Shown here piece after piece: positions 16,986 to 37,334 of a stretch of DNA of 37,334 bases; the first letter of the stretch is position 1; the number at the start of each line of letters is the position of its first letter. Source of the stretch: Chrysomallon squamiferum (taxonomy: Eukaryota > Mollusca > Gastropoda > Neomphalida > Peltospiridae); NCBI GenBank assembly GCA_012295275.1, contig CM022665.1, positions 40,233,818-40,271,151 on the forward strand, read 5' to 3'. The position numbers and the translations under genes were made by a program. The notes below the pieces were generated by a model. It had not been told where the DNA came from. It was given only the letters and a program-made list of their open reading frames with translations, and did not search any database.

Positions 16986-19900
16986 TATTTAATTAAGACT
17001 CAATTTTAATTTAATATTAATATCAAACTTAAAATCGCTTTATTTCATTCTATATTTTATATCTACTGTATTGGAATGTTTTACTGAGATACTAGTTATA
17101 TTAAATATTAAATATATTAACTATGATTCTACATTACCGTGAAATAATTACTACCCGTATTAATTAATATAACACAGTACAAAGAAAAAAACATTATTTA
17201 ATTGTAACGTTTTTGACACGTTTTAACTGAGGTATTGCTTGTACATCATATAAATAAAAATTAAGTAAAAGCTTTATTACTTGATTCTATATACTTTTAT
17301 TAATATTTAATTTTTCTGCAGAAATATTTTAAATTAAATTTAACTGTTATTGTAAAAAAGTTAACTTTTTAATATTTATGATATTTTAATATTTATATAT
17401 TTTTTTCCGGCTAAAATTTTGTTTCGTATAAGTACTACAAATGAAATATATTATTTAGAAAATTTTAAGTTTAATTTTATAAAATATCGTAAATCATCGT
17501 TTAATCATTTCAAGAATCTATTATGGTAATATTCTTAGTTAAATTTAACTTAATTATAATTGTACATACTCATTTAATTTTGTAAAGATTGTTGTCCTAT
17601 AAATGCTGTTATCGTTATTGTTAATTTTGTTAAAATAAAATAACAATAACAATAAATATTAAAATAACAATAAAATAAAATAGGTTTATATTATAATCTA
17701 GAGCTTTGCTAGAATTAATTACGGAGGGAAATGCCTTAAATATGTGTAGGTTTCATTTATTTATATTACAGTTTTTAATTTTTAATTTTTTTATTCATTA
17801 TGTACTGATGTATCTTTGTTACAGTAACATATGCTTTGTATTTATGTGACTTAAATATTTACTAGTAAGAATTACAACATTTGATGAACTGATTCACTGT
17901 TCTTAATCAGCAGAATTCCGTGCTTAAACAGATTAATTCATTTTCATATTTTGTTGTATTAACATGTATAAGTTGTACATATTACACTGTATGTGCTATG
18001 GAGAAATAAAAATATAAATAAAATAAAATAAAATAAAATATGCATACAAAATTTAAATAATTAACATCAAGAACATTTTATTACAAAAGTAAAAATGTTC
18101 TTTTTTTAATTATCATAATTAATTTTAAAAAATGACAGAAAGAAAGAAAAATTTGAAAAGGGAATAATTATAGTTTACCTTTTCACAATTATCTCTCAAA
18201 AATTAATGCCATCAAATATATACAAGTTGTGTTTTTAGGATTTTTATTACTATTACTATTATTATTAATAATATTATTAAAATATTGTTGTATGTGTTGT
18301 TGCAACAGCCAGTCTAAAGCTATATACCATATCAACAAAAAACAATAACAGTTTATAAGAAATAATAATTTAAAAAAAATTATTTTCAAATTTTATTCAG
18401 TTCAGAAAAATTTTTTTACGATGGACTGACGAGTAACGGGCAGATTTTATTTATTTATTTTTTTTTTATTCACTAGTTCCATCACACTGGATTCAAGTTT
18501 TTGAAAAAGACACAAAGATATACAAATTATTCTTAATATATTCGCATTACATATAAATTTCATAACATTAGCATTATGCTAGGTTATCCCAAAGCGAGCA
18601 TTCTTATGGACAATCGTGGATTTCTGATACATTTGCTTCATTAAGTGTTTTAAAGAAAAGTAGACCAACCAGAGCAGATCCTGCGACCATTAATACGTAA
18701 ATCTATGTTTTATTTTTAACAGACTGAGTCTCTCGGTGATCACATATAAGTTATTTGAGTTATTTTGTATTTCCCGTAACCGATTTAAAAAAAAAAAAAA
18801 AAAAAAAAAAACAATGTTTAATATAATTTATTATAGCTACTCCTCACTTATATGAATTGGTTATCAACGGCAGCCTATAAAACCTGATTTCAAATCAAAC
18901 TGTAACTTTAATTTAAACATTAAAATTTATTTAAAATTTGTATTTATTTATTTATTTATTTTAAAATTTTACTTCAGTATTGTGATAATTATTAAAGCTG
19001 CCCGCAGTCTGCAAAGTTTCTTGTTCATTTATATATATATAATTAATATTACATGAATGAAATTATTGGTTAATTGCTCTGTACGAGGAAAAAGGCCAGA
19101 AAATAAATTCTGTTTTAAGACTGTAATGTGTTAAGGAAACTCTATCACGATTTGGAAATCGTCTTATCTGTGAACTTCTAAAGCCTGTTAACACGATTAC
19201 GTAATACTATTAACACTTTCTTGTACTTTGTTAACATATTTCATTACAGTCTACAAGAAAATGCTGTTGTTGTAGGTGATGATGAAGTGAGCAGAGGCTG
19301 TTTGTTTTCTTATATACCAGACAAACATCAAAATGCTCATATACACACTAAACAAACACAAAGACACACACACATACATACCAAACTCACTCATATACAC
19401 ACCAAACACACACAACATTAGATAAACATAAATAAATATGCAGACACCAGACAAACAAAAAATCACAGACACCAGACTAACACGATATTCACACACAAAC
19501 ATGCACGCTCATAGACATACAGAGACACATACACAGACACAAGAACACACAGAGTGACCAAAAAGGCAATGTCAAAAACAGCGTTCATAAAAAAAAAAAC
19601 ATAAAAAAAAAAGGATGAACAATAAAACGAGGAGAATAAAAAAAAAAACTCTGCACAAAAAAAAAACAAGATGAACAAAAAAAAACGAGAAGAAAAATTA
19701 AAAAATTTTTTTTTTTTTAAAACAACGAAACTTAAAAAAAAAAAAAAGAAAAAAAATAATTAATAAAAAAAAAAGAATGAACAACAACAACAACAAAATT
19801 TAATAATAAAATAAAAAAATAAATAAAAAAATTCCTCTCTGCCAAAGAGCATTATTAAACAATTGCGCTCATGAACGTCTTTTGTTTCCGTCAAGGGTAA

Positions 19901-20261
19901 AAACGTCACAGTCTATCCTCCAACATTGATTTAATGAAGAAGAAATAATTTAATTTCTCACAGTGCAAATTTGGTTTGTGTAAAGCCAATGCTTATAGGA
20001 ATCCCGGAATGCAGGTGTCAACACGTCGTTTACGTTGACACAGTCGTTGTATGGTGATGACAGATGCATGTGCATATATTAGATCTGTGGCCGATTCACA
20101 CGACGTCGTGCAGGACAAAGGTTTTGGAGAGAGAACACAAACAGTTGCAACTCACTGAACATATTTGAAGAATGTCAACTCAGCCTCACTGAAAGTCACG
20201 AATCTTTCAAGATTCGGGATTAGTTTAATGACTGGTAGAAAAGAAAAAAATATACTCAAAC

Positions 20262-20307
<46 letters not shown>

Positions 20308-22327
20308 AAGATAAGAAAAGAAGGAGACGAAACGAATTTAAAGTTAGAAACGATCAGCTTGTCAAAGAAGAAAAAAAAAAAAATTGAAATATTAATTCTT
20401 TTTGCACGAGCAATGATTTGAAATCAAAATGGCAGAATCTTTTGATACTGTTTTGTCCTGGATCTCCGTGGACAAAGACTATTTTAATTTATAGCAACAA
20501 AATGTTTGTTTATTCATTTTTATTTATTTATTTATTTATTTATTATTTTTATTTATTTTCTTTCTTTTTTCTTCTTTTGATTTATAAAACTTATTTTTTA
20601 CTCACATACAAAAATATGTAATAATAATAATAATAATAATAATAATAGTTTAGTCATTGCTGTTTTTATTATTTATCTGTTAATTAATTAATTTATTTAT
20701 TTATTTATGTAAGGACTATTAATTCCCTATTAACGACACGAAGTAATAAGTTTAAAACAAAATAAAAATTATATGCATCGTCGACCAAAGTGGACAGAAC
20801 CTATCACTTTTATAAATCAGACACTGACACCATATTTGGAAAATGAAATAGTTAACATATTTCGATGTTCTCTATATGTAATAAGATTTTCGAGTCTTTC
20901 TTTAATCTGCCTAATCTGAGATCTGATCATGATGATAATGATGATGTTAATCATTATTATGCTTTTGTTGGCGATCATAATGGTGATGGTAGTTATGCAA
21001 CTGTTGGCGATGATGATAATGATGATGATGATTTTGGTTATGCTGTTGTTAGTTATGATGATGATGATGATGTTTATTCTACTGTTCATGATAACGACGT
21101 CATTTATGTTCTTGGCGATAATGATGATGATGATGATGATGATTCCGCTAAGGAAGTCACATTCCCAATAAGAATGTTACACTTAACCTACAAATCATTT
21201 AGCGTCAAGGATGAAACAAAAAAAAACTATTTTTATTCGAAAAAAAAAAAAAAAAAATCCTCCCCCCACACACACTAAAAAAGAGTATCCGGTTTCATAA
21301 CGTCTGTTACGACGACGTCGACAACATCGTATCCTATCAGTCTTTTTTTTAAAGTTTTCCCCCCACAAACTGGTTTAGATTTTAACCTCACACTGTCCGA
21401 GCCAGTCACGCAAGAACATGACGATCTCGAGATTTTCAGTGTCTCTACATCCTCCCTGACTCACGACGGTGACAGGGCGGCCAAGTTTGAGACCAAGCTA
21501 CTACACACACAGTTCGTAACGCGAGAGAGAAAAACATTCTTTTGCAAAAAGTCGTCGAAGAAAACTTCTTTCTTTTTGAAAAAGATGACATTTTTGTGTT
21601 CGCGGGTTTTCGACGCTGAATCTGTTACCTACACAATGATCTAGAGGCTCAAAAAATTGAGGGTAACCACCACCATCATCATGGCAAATGCAACGTTGTA
21701 AACAGTTTGTTTAGGAAACGAAGGTGACGAATTTTTTAAAAGATGGACGATGTTTTTTTTTTTTTTATAAATCTTGTTTCGAAGAGGATTTTAGAAGTGT
21801 AAGAATGTATATGCTATTGGTATAATTATATTTAAAGAAAAAGAATATTTTTTAAAAATTGGAATTTCGAAGGTTGTGTATATTTTCAGTAATCTCCTGG
21901 AACGTGTTAAAGAAATTAATTAAATTTTAGAAATGAATTTTACAATAGTATGAATCTGAATATTAGTGCTATATAGAACTGGATTAGAATTATATATTTT
22001 CTGTAAACAGCAAACAAAAAAAAAAAAACAAAAAAAAAAAAAAAAAATAAAATGACATAAATAAATAAATAAATTAATAAGAAGAAGAAGAGAAAAAAGA
22101 AGAAGAACGAAACCTAGATATCCAGAACGAGATTTTAAAACCCCAAGTACGCGAAATCTATCGGAATATATTAAACCAATTAACCAGACTCCTTCACTAC
22201 ATTACATGCTACAGAAGCTCAATTTGAACAAAGACTATTTAAATAATACATACATCTTTAAAAGGATTATGAAAATATGTGTCACGCGCACATTTTACTG
22301 GATTGTCGTTTGTTTTTGCTATTTCAG
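16791..22327 (+). other. Intron 1 (about 5.5 kb), gene-free
   Basis: Very AT-rich sequence with no recognisable coding exon. It holds a (TTA)n tract near 16934-16984, A-runs at 18787-18811, 20265-20305 and 22016-22047, a degenerate ACACAC/ATACAC region (19330-19550) followed by an A-rich stretch to about 19850, (TTTA)n at 20518-20562, (AAT)n at 20621-20647, and a degenerate GAT-repeat block (20925-21145). Positions 20000-20220 and 21300-21700 are more complex in base composition but contain nothing I recognise. Confidence 0.5.
20925..21145 (+). repeat. Degenerate (GAT)n block in intron 1
   Basis: GAT/AAT triplets interrupted by GTTGTTGGC and GTTATG-like spacers. A 137-codon frame (20865-21278) crosses it, giving an Asp-rich peptide with Gly/Tyr/Val spacers. 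It has no signal peptide or known domain, so I treat it as a repeat. Confidence 0.75.
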
Positions 22328-22331
22328 AAAG

Positions 22332-36214
<13,883 letters not shown>

Positions 36215-36273
36215 GTAAGATTTGGAAATGCACTATTCACCGCCATTAGCATTCTGCAGCCAGCATTTATTGA

Positions 36274-36313
<40 letters not shown>

Positions 36314-37334
36314 AATAATATTTTAATTTGGAATATATTTGACTGAAATTCATATCCTAGACATTTTTTCCTGTCGATGATAGTTAAGGAAAAAATAAAA
36401 AAAAAAAATTATAATAATAATCTCTTTTTATCAGATCTTAAAATTTAATTCTTTTACAAATAATAATTCCATGCAGTGTGTTTAAACCTGCAAATAAACT
36501 GGTTTTTAAGATACAAATTAAAACATCATTAAACATTAGTTTCGAGACTTATGTAATAAACTAAATATTAATTATTCTGGTTTTATTATTCTGGAATCCC
36601 CACTCACACCTGAATTTCTCGAATTTTTACTGTAATACCGCAAGTACCATCATTACTTCATCACTTACGCAGTCTGTCGCATTTTTCTCTTTATATCTCT
36701 TCTTTATTCATTTTAAGCACAGCTTCCAAGCTTTCAGTTGTTTGCTTGTATTTATATGAATATGCAAGCGAGCCTTTGAATGCTACACGTTAATTCGTCA
36801 AGATATTAAGTCTTGAACTGATGCGCATTAAAACTGTTCTATTGGAGTTACGTATTCGGACGTTTTTAAACACATTACTTGTTGTATCGTTTATGCTGTT
36901 TATTGTTTTAAAGCACTGTTGGCTTGAGAATGCACAATATAGGAGGTGATATTTTCATGTGTTATCATAGAACAAGCCATTTTTCCAATGCACCGCTGGC
37001 TTAATATTTCATTCATTTGATCTGTGAGGTAGCAGAAAGTTAAATGTACACTTGCGTTTGCGTGCAGACACATAATTATTATTGTGTTTGCCTCTTTGTG
37101 TGTGTCTTTGTGAATATCTGCTTGTGACCGTTTTTCAGTTTATCTGCATGTTTCGCCAGTTTGTTGTCTGACTTAGTATACATTACATCCATGAAATCAT
37201 TCTTTAGATCATCCTTCCATCAGTCCATCTATCAATCCTTCTTGTCATTCATCAGACCATTCATAAATCACTCTTTCTATCTCTTTATTCATCCATCCAT
37301 CTGTCCATCCATTCATCCATCTTTCCATCTAAGT
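36215..37334 (+). other. Start of intron 16, no exon seen
   Basis: Contains an (AAAT)n tract at 36268-36313 and a degenerate CATC/CCAT tract at about 37200-37330. No tail-type exon (AAG|G with a following GTAAG donor) is seen to the end of the window. Confidence 0.5.
36268..36313. repeat. (AAAT)n microsatellite
   Basis: About 11 AAAT units about 55 bases after exon 16, followed by AAT units. Confidence 0.95.

Noticed and set aside
36942-37005. Possible last exon after ATAG|G, open to a TAA
   Set aside because: Composition unlike the tail, acceptor lacks a good pyrimidine tract, and no AATAAA follows closely.

Overview
The window is eukaryotic nuclear DNA. It is strongly AT-rich and packed with long microsatellites, and its one recognisable gene is split by GT-AG introns into at least 16 exons on the + strand. 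The gene is a secreted glycoside hydrolase family 18 (GH18) chitinase of animal type. Intron sizes, simple-repeat load and protein style suggest an invertebrate, probably a lophotrochozoan such as a mollusc. That taxonomic guess is an inference and was not tested by any search.

Layout: positions 1 to about 16630 hold no gene I can support. They contain AT-rich sequence, repeated (GA)n/(CT)n, (GT)n and (CATA)n tracts, a 0.7 kb polypurine block with an 18-bp minisatellite (3574-4300), a 108-bp palindrome (10643-10750) and a roughly 55-bp tandem repeat (15898-16160). A CCAAT box, a TATA box and an initiator-like site (16635-16695) precede an apparent non-coding first exon (about 16692-16790). 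A 5.5 kb intron follows. The ATG and signal peptide are in exon 2 (22332-22422). Exons 3-10 (23360-28690) encode the whole GH18 barrel: the DGLDMDWE catalytic motif, the chitinase insertion domain, the beta-8 tryptophan, four cysteines with the spacing of the two conserved disulphides, and a Ser/Gly/Arg-rich linker.

Downstream, instead of an immediate chitin-binding module, there is a series of six short exons (29411-36214). They encode a Lys/Ser/Thr-rich low-complexity tail. All are bounded by AAG|G acceptors and (T/C)G|GTAAG donors. Four are exact multiples of 3 in phase 1-1, and the largest is built from 33-bp units encoding an 11-residue repeat. This looks like a C-terminal module grown by repeated exon duplication, and it continues past the right edge. 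It is the most unusual feature of the window.

Three single-step frame problems (the exon 7/8 junction, exon 11 and exon 12) mean that the conceptual protein is not continuous as sequenced. They may be assembly indels, skipped or noncanonical exons, or early decay. Reads or RNA are needed to decide. A stop codon and an ATTAAA signal just inside intron 10 offer a possible short isoform without the tail.
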